Assembly (NCBI GenBank): GCA_026400595.1
Contig: JAPLOT010000066.1
Span: forward strand, 1 to 14,011
Source: Alphaproteobacteria bacterium
GTDB lineage: Bacteria; Pseudomonadota; Alphaproteobacteria; Rhizobiales; Aestuariivirgaceae
Length of the DNA: 14,011 nt
Reading direction: 5' to 3'
In this document: positions 1-7,113 of the stretch, one piece after another
How the letters are laid out: each line of letters opens with the position of its first letter
Position numbering within the stretch: the first letter of the stretch is position 1
Position numbers and translations under genes: made by a program
Notes under the pieces: generated by a model
What the model was told of the DNA's origin: nothing
What the model saw: only the letters and a program-made list of their open reading frames with translations
Database searches by the model: none

Positions 1-332
1 GCGCGCGGCCTGCAATCTAGCGGGGAAAACCGGGCCTTTCATCGGGCCAGTCAGTTGGGGACTAAGCAACAGATTGCCACTGCTGCAAGACGGGACTCGG
101 TCCCGATGGAGGCCCGGCTTTCCGCTGCGTGAGTATTCTCACAGACCCCCCTTGGCCCAACACGCCATAGTGGCTGCATGGGAACCCAATCCCGAATCCT
201 GTGCTTCTGGGAGTGCATCGTGCAAGCATCACGCGCGTCTTCGCCCTTGCCGGCCGAACAGCCAGAGAGGCCTGGCTGAATCACCCAGCCCCGTACGAAC
301 AACGCGTTCCCGACCAAGCTGGAGCAAGACCG
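1..332. other. Leader region without a supported gene
   Basis: No convincing gene is visible before the transporter start at 333. The plus frame beginning at base 1 stays open until a TGA at 130-132 and could be the 3' end of a gene lying outside the window, but the 43 residues match nothing I recognise. The transporter frame is open from 201, but the stretch before 333 is Arg/Pro-rich and unlike a membrane protein start. A perfect small inverted repeat, CGGGAC-TCG-GTCCCG, lies at 91-105. It has no T-tract, so calling it a terminator would be a guess. Confidence 0.5.
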
Positions 333-1280
333 ATGACGCGACTTTCCGCGAATGCCTCCCTTTTGCTCGCTGCGGCCCTCTGGGGTTTCGGCAATGTCTG
401 CCAGAAGACGGTTCTCGAGGATCTCGGGCCCTTCACCACTGTGGGATTCCGCTGCCTCATCGGTTTGCTGATCATCCTGCCGCTGCTCAGCCAGGAGCGC
501 ATTGCGCGCCAGCGTTCGAGCCGCCCATCCTTGAAACTCCTCGCGCTTATCAGCCTGCTCTTCGCCGGCGGCATGGTCACGCAGCAGGCTTCGTTCGGCA
601 GCACGACGGTCACCAATGGAAGCTTCCTCATCACCACCACAACGGTCTTCACCCCGCTGGTGGCCTGGCTGCTGCATCGGTTGTGGCCGTCCCCGGTCAT
701 CTGGATGGCAATCGTCGGCTGCCTCATCGGAACCTTTCTCATGGCCGGCGGCCAGTGGTCGTCGGTAGCCACCGGAGACATCCTCTGCCTCATCTCGGCG
801 ATGATCTACTCGGTCTGGTTCGTCGTTCTGGGCGATGCCGTCATCCGCCACGGGCGTCCGATCCTGATCACGGTGTCGCAATTCCTGGGCGCAGGCCTGC
901 TCTGCCTGGCGACCGGGCTTGCACTTGAGGCCTTCGACATGGCGCGGCTGATGGCAGCTCTGCCCGAACTGATCCTGCTAGGGGTTGTCTCGACCGGCCT
1001 CGCCTTCGTCCTCCAGACCATCGCACAGCAACACACTTCAGCCACGGAGGCTGCGATCATTGCGAGTGCAGAGGGCCTCTTCGGGACATTGGCAGCCATG
1101 GTTCTGCTTGGCGAACGCCTGTCCCAGACGTCGATCTTCGGCGCAGCCCTGATCATGTCGGCCGTGCTTGCCGTCGCTCTTAGTCCAAACCCGATGCCGC
1201 GCCGCCTTACCCTCGCGCCGCGGACCGCAAACCTTGGCCACGCGAGTCCTGTGCGCCGCGGCCCGACAAAGAGTCTCTGA
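333..1280 (+). CDS. DMT-superfamily (EamA-type) transporter
   Basis: This is an inner-membrane permease of 315 residues, the usual length for the drug/metabolite transporter superfamily. Two EamA repeats are visible, at about residues 8-138 and 147-284, together giving about ten hydrophobic helices. The first begins with the typical LLAAALWGFGNV pattern, and the second contains ASAEGLFGTLAAMVLLGERLS near residues 244-264, the family signature of helix 9 followed by the G-E-x-L loop. The tail from 287 is basic and soluble. I chose ATG 333 because GGAG lies about 9 bp upstream and the protein then starts directly at the first helix; the frame is open back to 201. The substrate cannot be read from sequence; relatives export amino acids, metabolites or drugs. 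The gene 48 bp downstream on the same strand may be cotranscribed. Confidence 0.9.
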   Translation: MTRLSANASLLLAAALWGFGNVCQKTVLEDLGPFTTVGFRCLIGLLIILPLLSQERIARQRSSRPSLKLLALISLLFAGGMVTQQASFGSTTVTNGSFLITTTTVFTPLVAWLLHRLWPSPVIWMAIVGCLIGTFLMAGGQWSSVATGDILCLISAMIYSVWFVVLGDAVIRHGRPILITVSQFLGAGLLCLATGLALEAFDMARLMAALPELILLGVVSTGLAFVLQTIAQQHTSATEAAIIASAEGLFGTLAAMVLLGERLSQTSIFGAALIMSAVLAVALSPNPMPRRLTLAPRTANLGHASPVRRGPTKSL

Positions 1281-1328
1281 TGTGAAACGCCTTCTTCAAT
1301 CCGCACCGAAGACGAGCGGGAGGTTACC

Positions 1329-1736
1329 ATGATCAGTCGCCGAAACTTCGTGAAGTGTGCAGTCGCCCTGGCGCTAGCCCCCGTGCTGCCGCTTCATATC
1401 ACGAACGCCACGACCGGTGTGTCGCTGGTGCGCCGGCGTCTGCGGGCAGCGGATCGAGCGGTCCGCTTGCGCATTGCGGCGAGGGAAGCCGGCGAATTCC
1501 AGCTGTTTATTGGGGGCAATGGCCTGTGGATTCACGACATCGCACTCGAGGCGCGCGAAGGACAGCGCGCCGTAGTTCATTTTGGCAGGCATGTTCCACC
1601 ACGGCGCGCGACAGCCTGGATGCCGCTGCCTGCAGGTCCTCTGTCGATGACCGTGCAAGTGACAAATCTGCCGCTCGGCCAGCGGACAACAGTGCTCGAA
1701 CTGCGGACCAGGGCGGCCTTGCCTGCTACGGCGTAA
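1329..1736 (+). CDS. Small Tat-signal exported protein of unknown function
   Basis: This protein of 135 residues begins with a clear twin-arginine signal: SRRNFVK at residues 3-9, then a hydrophobic stretch to about residue 22. Export as a folded, possibly cofactor-bearing protein is therefore likely. The mature part is short, Arg-rich and has alternating hydrophobic residues suggestive of a beta-sandwich, with no catalytic motif I recognise. The only cysteine is C10 within the signal. A good ribosome site, GGGAGGT, lies 5 bp before the ATG, which supports a real gene. It follows the EamA transporter by 48 bp. Its stop codon overlaps the end of the convergent creA-family gene by 11 bp, so the two transcripts would be antisense at their 3' ends. 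I do not recognise the family. Confidence 0.7.
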   Translation: MISRRNFVKCAVALALAPVLPLHITNATTGVSLVRRRLRAADRAVRLRIAAREAGEFQLFIGGNGLWIHDIALEAREGQRAVVHFGRHVPPRRATAWMPLPAGPLSMTVQVTNLPLGQRTTVLELRTRAALPATA

Positions 1737-2244
1737 CGAAGTCCGAACACTTCGGCGCCGGAAGATCGCCCCAGGGCATGATCGGCACGGTCGACGTCGA
1801 ATTGTTCGGCGAACCCTCGATCAGCTTGTCCGTATAGGCCAGATAGACCAAGACATTGCGCTTGGCGTCGCAGCCCCGCACGATCTGCATCTTCTTGAAG
1901 AAAAGCGAGCGGCGCTGCCGATAGACCTGTCCGCCCTGTTCAAATTTCGCGTTGATCTGGATCGGCCCTACCTGGCGGCAGTCGAGCGACGTCTCGGACC
2001 GCTCTTCGGCGAAACCCGCCCAGCCGCTCCAGCCACCGATTTCGGGAACGGTGAAGTAGCAGGCAACGCCTTTCACATCAGGGTCATCAAGCACATAGGT
2101 GGCCAGCTTCGCATCAGGCGACAGCATGCGCCATACGGTCGTCTTCTTGAACAGCAGCTCCGGGTCGTCCGACTCCTGTGCCAGCGCGGGCAAGGCGACC
2201 GCGGCGGCCAGAACGGATGCAATGATCGGTGCGGCAAGCTTCAT
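1726..2244 (-). CDS. creA: CreA family periplasmic protein
   Basis: The product has 172 residues with a Sec signal peptide (MKLAAPIIASVLAAAVALPALA, cleavage after A22). The mature protein follows the CreA family (YP_CreA): a vWRMLSPDAK-like region, DPDVKGVACYFT, SLDCRQVGPI, a SLFFKKMQIVRG segment and KRNVLVYLAYTDKLIEGSP. CreA proteins are conserved small periplasmic proteins of uncertain molecular role. Cysteines in VACYF and SLDCR may pair, as may those in RGCDA and PKCSDF. I prefer the ATG at 2244 because AGGAAGG lies just upstream and the signal peptide starts there; an in-frame start further upstream would add nine polar residues. It lies 48 bp downstream of metC on the same strand and is probably cotranscribed with it. 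Confidence 0.88.
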   Translation of the reverse strand: MKLAAPIIASVLAAAVALPALAQESDDPELLFKKTTVWRMLSPDAKLATYVLDDPDVKGVACYFTVPEIGGWSGWAGFAEERSETSLDCRQVGPIQINAKFEQGGQVYRQRRSLFFKKMQIVRGCDAKRNVLVYLAYTDKLIEGSPNNSTSTVPIMPWGDLPAPKCSDFVTP

Positions 2245-2292
2245 CAGTTGATCCTTCCTCAAGCCCCACACATGGTGCGCGATGCCGTGAAT

Positions 2293-3468
2293 TCAAGGCT
2301 GGCTGCGCAGCGCGGCAAATCCCTCGCCAAGATCGGAGATCAGGTCGTCGGGGCTTTCCAGCCCGATGTGGAATCGAAAGCAGGGACCTGGTGCGGTCCA
2401 GGCGGTTGCGCTGCGCTGCGGCCTGAAGGGGATCGCGAGGCTTTCGAAGCCACCCCAGCTCCACCCCATCCCGAACAGGCTGAGGCGGTCGAGGAAGGCG
2501 TCGGCCGCGATGCCGCTGCAGGGCTTCAGGACAACGGAGAACAGTCCGGAGGCGCCCTTGAAGTCGCGCTTCCAAAGCGCATGACCCGGTGCATTGCTGA
2601 GGGCTGGATAGAGCACCGTCTCGACTTCGTCGCGGCCCCGCAGCCACTCGGCCACCTTGCAGGCATTCTTCATGTGGCGCTCAAGACGGACATCGAGCGT
2701 GTGAATGCCCCGCAGCGTGAGGTACATGTCATCTGCTCCGGCAAACTGGCCCATCGATTCGTAGGCTTCCTTGAATGCCGGCCAGGTCTCCGCATTGCAT
2801 GTGACTGTTCCCATCATCGCATCCGAATGGCCGACGAGATACTTCGTGCCGGCCTGGATGGAAATGTCGCAGCCATGATCGAAGGCCTTGAAGTAGTGGC
2901 CGGCAGACCAGGTGTTGTCGATCATCACGATCGCGCCGGCGCGATGCGCCGCATCGGCAATGGCCGAGATGTCCTGCACTTCCATCGTCTGGGATCCCGG
3001 GCTTTCGCAGTAGACAACCCTTGTATTGGGTCGCACCAGCGCGGCGATCGCGCGTCCGACGAGCGGATCGTAATAGGTGGTCTCGATGCCGAGACCCTTC
3101 AGCAACCCATCGCAGAAATGGCGCGCCGGCTGATAGACCGTATCCACCATCAGGAGGTGATCGCCGGACTTGAGGAAGGCCAGCAGCGCCGTCGAGATGG
3201 CTGACAGTCCCGACGGCAGCATCTTGGCATTATGGCCGCCTTCGACCAGCGCGACGGCTTCTTCCACGGCACGCGATGTCGGCGTTCCGCGGCGGCCATA
3301 GACATAAGTCTGCGATCGGTCGTGAAGTGACTGTGCCGTCGGAAACAGCACGGTCGAGCCATGGTAGACGGCCGGATTGACGAAGCCATGCTCGGCATAG
3401 TCGCGGCCGGCAGCGACCAGCCGGGTGGCTGGATCGAGGCGGGAAAGGTCGGGTTTTGACTTTGACAT
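2293..3468 (-). CDS. metC: Cystathionine beta-lyase-like PLP enzyme
   Basis: This 391-residue protein is a fold-type I PLP enzyme of the Cys/Met metabolism family and best fits cystathionine beta-lyase, which splits cystathionine into homocysteine, pyruvate and ammonia in the cytoplasm. Visible family features are YGRRGTPTSRAVEEAVA at 57-73 (phosphate-contacting Tyr/Arg region), LPSGLSAIS at 84-92, MIDNTW at 182-187 with the aspartate that contacts the PLP ring nitrogen, and GTKYLVGHSDAMMG at 207-220 with Schiff-base lysine K209. The end keeps GWSWGGFESLAIP and the R-x-HIGLE active-site arginine segment. Length is normal. The start has no strong ribosome site, but no better ATG is nearby. It heads a likely two-gene unit with creA. 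Related lyases in this family cannot be excluded, but the GHSD-MMG and SWGGFESL motifs favour MetC. Confidence 0.92.
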   Translation of the reverse strand: MSKSKPDLSRLDPATRLVAAGRDYAEHGFVNPAVYHGSTVLFPTAQSLHDRSQTYVYGRRGTPTSRAVEEAVALVEGGHNAKMLPSGLSAISTALLAFLKSGDHLLMVDTVYQPARHFCDGLLKGLGIETTYYDPLVGRAIAALVRPNTRVVYCESPGSQTMEVQDISAIADAAHRAGAIVMIDNTWSAGHYFKAFDHGCDISIQAGTKYLVGHSDAMMGTVTCNAETWPAFKEAYESMGQFAGADDMYLTLRGIHTLDVRLERHMKNACKVAEWLRGRDEVETVLYPALSNAPGHALWKRDFKGASGLFSVVLKPCSGIAADAFLDRLSLFGMGWSWGGFESLAIPFRPQRSATAWTAPGPCFRFHIGLESPDDLISDLGEGFAALRSQP

Positions 3469-3531
3469 TCGCTAGACCAGTGTTTTGCCAATGCGGTAGC
3501 ATGCGGCGGGTCTATGGGGAAGGCTGCGTGA

Positions 3532-4773
3532 ATGGTTGTTGCTGTGGCTGGGGCGGGTATCGGGGGCCTCGTTGCGGCGTTGAGCCTGCATCAGGCCGGC
3601 ATCCCGGTACGGGTCTTCGAGGCGGTCCGTAAGGTGGAACCTCTCGGCGTAGGCATCAACATCCTGCCCCACGCGGTACGCGAACTCTTTGCGCTCGGAC
3701 TGGAAGAGGCGCTTTTGGAGATTGGTGTCAAGACGGCAGCCCTTGCCTATTTCAGCAAGCGGGGACAGCCAATCTGGCAGGAGCCGCGGGGCCGGGAAGC
3801 GGGCTATGACTGGCCGCAGATCTCGATTCACCGCGGACTGCTTCAGCAGCTTCTCTATCGAACGGCTGTCGAGCGGCTTGGCCCCGGCAACGTGGTAACG
3901 GGGCATCGCGTCGAGGCCTGGCGCGAAGGCGGCGACCGCGTCACATGCCAGCTGCTGCGGCAGGCCGATGGTGCGCAAGTCGAGGTCGAGGCTTCGCTGC
4001 TGGTCGGCGCCGACGGCATCCACTCGGCGGTTCGCCAGCAGCTTTACCCGGATGAAGGTCCGCCAATATGGAATGGTGCTGTCCTGTGGCGCGGCGTGAC
4101 ACGCGGCATCCCGTTTCTCGACAATCGCACCATGATCATGGCAGGTCACGAATTCCAGAAATTCGTGTGCTATCCGATTGCGCCGCACGGAGAGCCGGTC
4201 ATCAACTGGATCGCGGAACTGAAGTTTCGTCCGGATCATCACTGGCGCCGGGAGGACTGGAACCGTCATGGTCAGCTGAAGGACTTCCTGCCGCGCTTCG
4301 CCACGTGGCGGTTCGGATGGCTGGACGTTCCCGTCCTGGTCGAAGCCGCTCAGGGCTGCTTCGAGTATCCCATGGTGGACCGCGAGCCGCTACCGCAATG
4401 GAGTTTTGGCCGCGTTTCGCTCCTCGGAGACGCCGCTCATGCCATGTACCCCATCGGATCCAATGGGGCCTCGCAGGCAATCATTGATGCCAAGGTGCTG
4501 GCCCGCGAGATCCGTGATTGCGGCGAGACGCCCCAAGCCCTCGTGAGCTACGAGGCGGAGCGCCGGCCCACGACGTCTGCGATTGTTCTGGCCAACCGTC
4601 GAAACGGGCCTGAACTGGTGATGCAGATGGTCGAGGAGCGCGCGCCAGACGGCTTTGCCGATGTCAGTGAGGTGTTGCAAGCACAGGAACTCGAGGCCGT
4701 CGCATCGGCCTACAAGAAGATTGCGGGCTTCAGCATCGAGGAGCTGAATGCGCGGCCGCCGATTCTCGGCTAG
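3532..4773 (+). CDS. PhzS-like FAD-dependent monooxygenase
   Basis: This is a 413-residue group A flavoprotein monooxygenase, expected to hydroxylate an aromatic ring using NAD(P)H and O2 in the cytoplasm. It has the FAD Rossmann motif GAGIGG at 7-12 with E30, the GADGIHSAVR motif at 159-168, and the GD motif LLGDAAHAMYP at 297-307 followed by GSNGASQAI. The overall pattern (PLGVGINILP, EPRGREAG, SIHRG, YPMVDREPLPQW) resembles PhzS, the 5-methylphenazine-1-carboxylate monooxygenase of pseudomonads, as I remember it, more than plain salicylate hydroxylase. No phenazine biosynthesis genes are nearby, so the substrate is unknown. It starts 63 bp from the divergent metC gene and ends 3 bp from the convergent DUF3237 gene. 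The ATG at 3532 begins directly at the first beta-strand; GGGGAAGG lies about 10 bp upstream. Confidence 0.9.
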   Translation: MVVAVAGAGIGGLVAALSLHQAGIPVRVFEAVRKVEPLGVGINILPHAVRELFALGLEEALLEIGVKTAALAYFSKRGQPIWQEPRGREAGYDWPQISIHRGLLQQLLYRTAVERLGPGNVVTGHRVEAWREGGDRVTCQLLRQADGAQVEVEASLLVGADGIHSAVRQQLYPDEGPPIWNGAVLWRGVTRGIPFLDNRTMIMAGHEFQKFVCYPIAPHGEPVINWIAELKFRPDHHWRREDWNRHGQLKDFLPRFATWRFGWLDVPVLVEAAQGCFEYPMVDREPLPQWSFGRVSLLGDAAHAMYPIGSNGASQAIIDAKVLAREIRDCGETPQALVSYEAERRPTTSAIVLANRRNGPELVMQMVEERAPDGFADVSEVLQAQELEAVASAYKKIAGFSIEELNARPPILG

Positions 4774-4776
4774 GCG

Positions 4777-5241
4777 TCAGTCCAGGCGGTAGAACTCCAG
4801 ATCGACCTGCGTGCCGGAAGCATGGGCGAGGAGGGTACCGACGAAGACACTCCGGCGTAGCCAGTCCAGAGAAGGATGCGCCGCTTCGAACTGGGGGATT
4901 GTGTGTCCACGGTAACTTCCATCCGGATTTGGGTGGGCGAGGCCGGCATTGTGTACCGAGACGAGCTGGCCGCTGTCGAGCGCCAGCGTGTAACGGGCCC
5001 AGACCTCGGCTATGCCGTCGGGCCGGGTGAGGCACCAGTCAGCTCCGCCAGGCAGCACCTTGCCGGTGAGCAGGGGCCCGTGCAGCGCGCCGCCCGTGAT
5101 CGGAATGACCTCCCGCAGCCCCGCGTCAACGCGCCCGATGGCAAGCGGAGGATCGACGGTGACGCTGAGACTGGCAACATGCGTCAGGTTTGGCGGCAGG
5201 TTCGGAGCTCCCTTGGTGAAGCCTGCATTCTGCGCCATCAT
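4777..5241 (-). CDS. DUF3237-family protein
   Basis: The product has 154 residues and fits the DUF3237 family (small beta-barrel-like proteins of about 150 residues). Family-like segments are the opening strand LTHVASLSVTV, the glycine-rich stretch VIPITGGALHGPLLTGKVLPGGADW, the middle AEVWARYTLALDSGQLVSVHNAG, and the closing RRSVFVGTLLAHASGTQVDLEFYRLD. Members often sit near aromatic or secondary-metabolite oxidation genes but have no settled function. The frame is open upstream to 5796, but that part is antisense to the membrane peptide and gatB and unlike protein; the ATG pair at 5241/5238 gives the family length. Its stop is only 3 bp from the stop of the PhzS-like monooxygenase on the opposite strand. 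The next gene diverges only 24 bp away. Confidence 0.8.
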   Translation of the reverse strand: MMAQNAGFTKGAPNLPPNLTHVASLSVTVDPPLAIGRVDAGLREVIPITGGALHGPLLTGKVLPGGADWCLTRPDGIAEVWARYTLALDSGQLVSVHNAGLAHPNPDGSYRGHTIPQFEAAHPSLDWLRRSVFVGTLLAHASGTQVDLEFYRLD

Positions 5242-5265
5242 GCGGTTCTTCAAAAGGGCCAGTGC

Positions 5266-5484
5266 ATGTCGCCGCTGATGATCGTGATCCTGAGGTTTAC
5301 CCGCGGCGGCGCCCTGCTGGCGGCCGGCTTCGTCGGCGCGGTGCTTGGGCTGGAGCTTTGGCGCTATTCCGTCAGCGCGCGGCCGCCCGACACCGGCTTC
5401 ATCGTGGTGCTGGCCCTGTTGATAGCAGGTTTCCTTCTTCTGGCCCGGTCGATCGCCCGGGAACTGGCAAAACCCGGGTCTTGA
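5266..5484 (+). CDS. Small two-helix membrane protein
   Basis: This is a predicted 72-residue inner-membrane protein. Two hydrophobic helices are visible, at about residues 12-31 and 44-61, separated by a short polar loop (RYSVSARPPDTG); the tail is basic (ARSIARELAKPGS). Start choice is between ATG 5266 and ATG 5278; neither has a strong ribosome site (AAAAGGGCC lies upstream of the first). The gene lies 48 bp before gatB on the same strand and could be cotranscribed. I do not recognise a family. Hydrophobicity and position between DUF3237 and gatB support it, but the opposite strand is also open here, so I am only moderately sure it is expressed. Confidence 0.55.
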   Translation: MSPLMIVILRFTRGGALLAAGFVGAVLGLELWRYSVSARPPDTGFIVVLALLIAGFLLLARSIARELAKPGS

Positions 5485-5532
5485 ACCCTTCGCCCCAAGA
5501 CAGTACCAAGGCGCCCAGTCGACAGGTGTGAG

Positions 5533-7014
5533 ATGATGGATTCCGCAAAACGCGTGGCCGAAAAGAAGGATTGGATCAAGGGAGCGACAGGCGATTGGGA
5601 AATCGTCATCGGCATGGAAGTGCATGCCCAGGTCCTGGCCAAGTCCAAGCTCTTTTCCGGTGCTTCGGCAGAATTCGGCGGACCCCCAAATGACAACGTC
5701 TCCCTGGTCGATGCCGCCATGCCCGGCATGCTGCCGGTGATCAATGAATTCTGCGTGGAGCAGGCGGTCCGTACCGGCCTGGGTCTCAAGGCGCAAATCA
5801 ACCGGCGGTCAATCTTCGACCGGAAGAACTACTTCTATCCGGACCTGCCGCAGGGCTACCAGATTTCCCAGTACAAGCAGCCTGTCGTGGGCGAAGGCAA
5901 GGTTCTCGTCGATGTCGAAGGCCGATCAATCGAGGTTGGCATCGAGCGCCTTCATCTGGAGCAGGATGCCGGCAAGTCGCTGCATGACCAGCACCCCAAC
6001 ATGAGCTTCGTCGATCTCAACCGTTCGGGCTGCGCGCTGATGGAGATCGTCTCCAAGCCCGACATTCGCTCGGCCGAGGAGGCCAAAGCCTATGTGACGA
6101 AGCTCCGGCAGATCATGCGGTATCTGGACACCTGCGACGGTAACATGGAGCAGGGCTCTCTCAGGGCAGACGTGAATGTGTCGGTCCGCCGGCCAGGCGG
6201 CGACTTCGGCACGCGGTGCGAGATCAAGAACGTCAATTCGATCCGGTTCATGGGGCAGGCCATCGACTACGAGGCGCGGCGCCAGATCGGTATCCTGGAG
6301 GACGGCGGCACCATCGATCAGGAAACCCGCCTGTTTGACGCCCGGAAGGGCGAGACCCGGTCGATGCGGTCGAAAGAGGAAGCCCATGACTATCGCTATT
6401 TCCCCGATCCGGACCTGCTGCCGCTCGAACTCGACCAGGCCTGGATTGCCCGGATCGGCGACACCCTGCCGGAATTGCCCGACGAGAAGATCGCGCGGTT
6501 CATGTCGGACTACAGTCTTACAGCTTACGATGCGTCAGTTCTGACGGCTGAGCGGGCCTCCGCTGACTTCTTCGAGCAGGTGGCGCGTGGGCGAGACGGC
6601 AAGATGGCTGCGAACTGGGTCATCAACGAGCTCTTTGGTCGCCTGAACAAGGAGGGAAAAGCTATTGAAAACACTCCAGTTTCCGCCGTCCAACTGGGGG
6701 AGATCGTCGATCTGATCGGCAACGGCACGATCTCCGGCAAGATCGCCAAGGACGTCTTCGAGATCGTCTGGACCGAAGGGGGATCGCCGGCGGCGATCGT
6801 CGAGGCCCGCGGCCTGAGGCAGGTGACAGACACCGGGGCCATCGCTAGGGCGGTGGACGAGATCATCGCCGCCAACCCGGACAAGGTTGAGCAGGTGAAG
6901 GCCAAGCCCACCATGCTGGGCTGGTTCGTGGGCCAGGTCATGAAATCGACCGGAGGGAAGGCAAATCCCCAGGCCGTCAGCGATCTTCTGCGCGAAAAGC
7001 TGGAGATTAACTAA
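5533..7014 (+). CDS. gatB: Asp-tRNA(Asn)/Glu-tRNA(Gln) amidotransferase subunit B
   Basis: GatB is the kinase/tRNA-binding subunit of the GatCAB amidotransferase. It phosphorylates the misacylated Glu-tRNA(Gln) or Asp-tRNA(Asn) so that ammonia from GatA converts it to the correct aminoacyl-tRNA. The product is 493 residues, normal length. Family features are IGMEVHAQV at 26-34, KLFSGAS, VDAAMPGMLPVIN, RKNYFYPDLPQGYQISQ, HLEQDAGKS, VDLNRSG, the ADVNVSVR-GTRCEIKNVNS stretch, RSKEEAHDYRYFPDPDL, and the YqeY-like tail ending GWFVGQVMKSTGGKANPQAV (about 463-482). ATG 5533 and ATG 5536 are adjacent; AGGTG lies 7 bp before the first. The sequence follows the rhizobial form closely. gatA and gatC are not next to it in this window. 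Confidence 0.97.
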   Translation: MMDSAKRVAEKKDWIKGATGDWEIVIGMEVHAQVLAKSKLFSGASAEFGGPPNDNVSLVDAAMPGMLPVINEFCVEQAVRTGLGLKAQINRRSIFDRKNYFYPDLPQGYQISQYKQPVVGEGKVLVDVEGRSIEVGIERLHLEQDAGKSLHDQHPNMSFVDLNRSGCALMEIVSKPDIRSAEEAKAYVTKLRQIMRYLDTCDGNMEQGSLRADVNVSVRRPGGDFGTRCEIKNVNSIRFMGQAIDYEARRQIGILEDGGTIDQETRLFDARKGETRSMRSKEEAHDYRYFPDPDLLPLELDQAWIARIGDTLPELPDEKIARFMSDYSLTAYDASVLTAERASADFFEQVARGRDGKMAANWVINELFGRLNKEGKAIENTPVSAVQLGEIVDLIGNGTISGKIAKDVFEIVWTEGGSPAAIVEARGLRQVTDTGAIARAVDEIIAANPDKVEQVKAKPTMLGWFVGQVMKSTGGKANPQAVSDLLREKLEIN

Positions 7015-7061
7015 GCTGGGCAAAGCTTTAGTTTAAGTTTCCGTTTCCCGGAAAACTCGGC

Positions 7062-7067
7062 TATAAT
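7062..7067 (+). promoter_or_regulatory. Candidate -10 box before the GST-like gene
   Basis: A perfect TATAAT, within GGCTATAATCCG, lies in the gap between gatB and the GST-like gene, 46 bp before the ATG. The hexamer 17 bp upstream (TTCCGT, 7039-7044) is a poor -35. The context GGCTATAA is repeated before the small secreted gene at 9735, and the CTATAA form fits the -10 preference of rhizobial housekeeping sigma factors. The GST-like gene may thus have its own promoter instead of depending on gatB. A short inverted repeat, TTTCC-C-GGAAA, covers 7044-7054. Confidence 0.4.
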
Positions 7068-7113
7068 CCGTACCCTGAATTGTTTTTTGCAAGGTTCGGA
7101 AGGGGTTTGGGAG

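Noticed and set aside
91..105. Inverted repeat CGGGAC-TCG-GTCCCG as a terminator
   Set aside because: No T-tract and no identified gene ending before it.
1..132. Possible 3' end of an upstream gene in the first plus frame
   Set aside because: Only 43 codons, no recognisable sequence, and such a run is not rare in GC-rich DNA.
51..881. 276-residue open frame on the minus strand
   Set aside because: It is antisense to the EamA transporter, rich in Arg, Asp, Glu and Gly as shadows of GC-rich genes are, and has no motif.
2248..3204. 318-residue open frame on the plus strand
   Set aside because: It lies wholly opposite metC, whose PLP motifs are unmistakable; the translation has no recognisable domain.
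3472..4269. 265-residue open frame on the minus strand
   Set aside because: Antisense shadow of the FAD monooxygenase; no ribosome site or domain.
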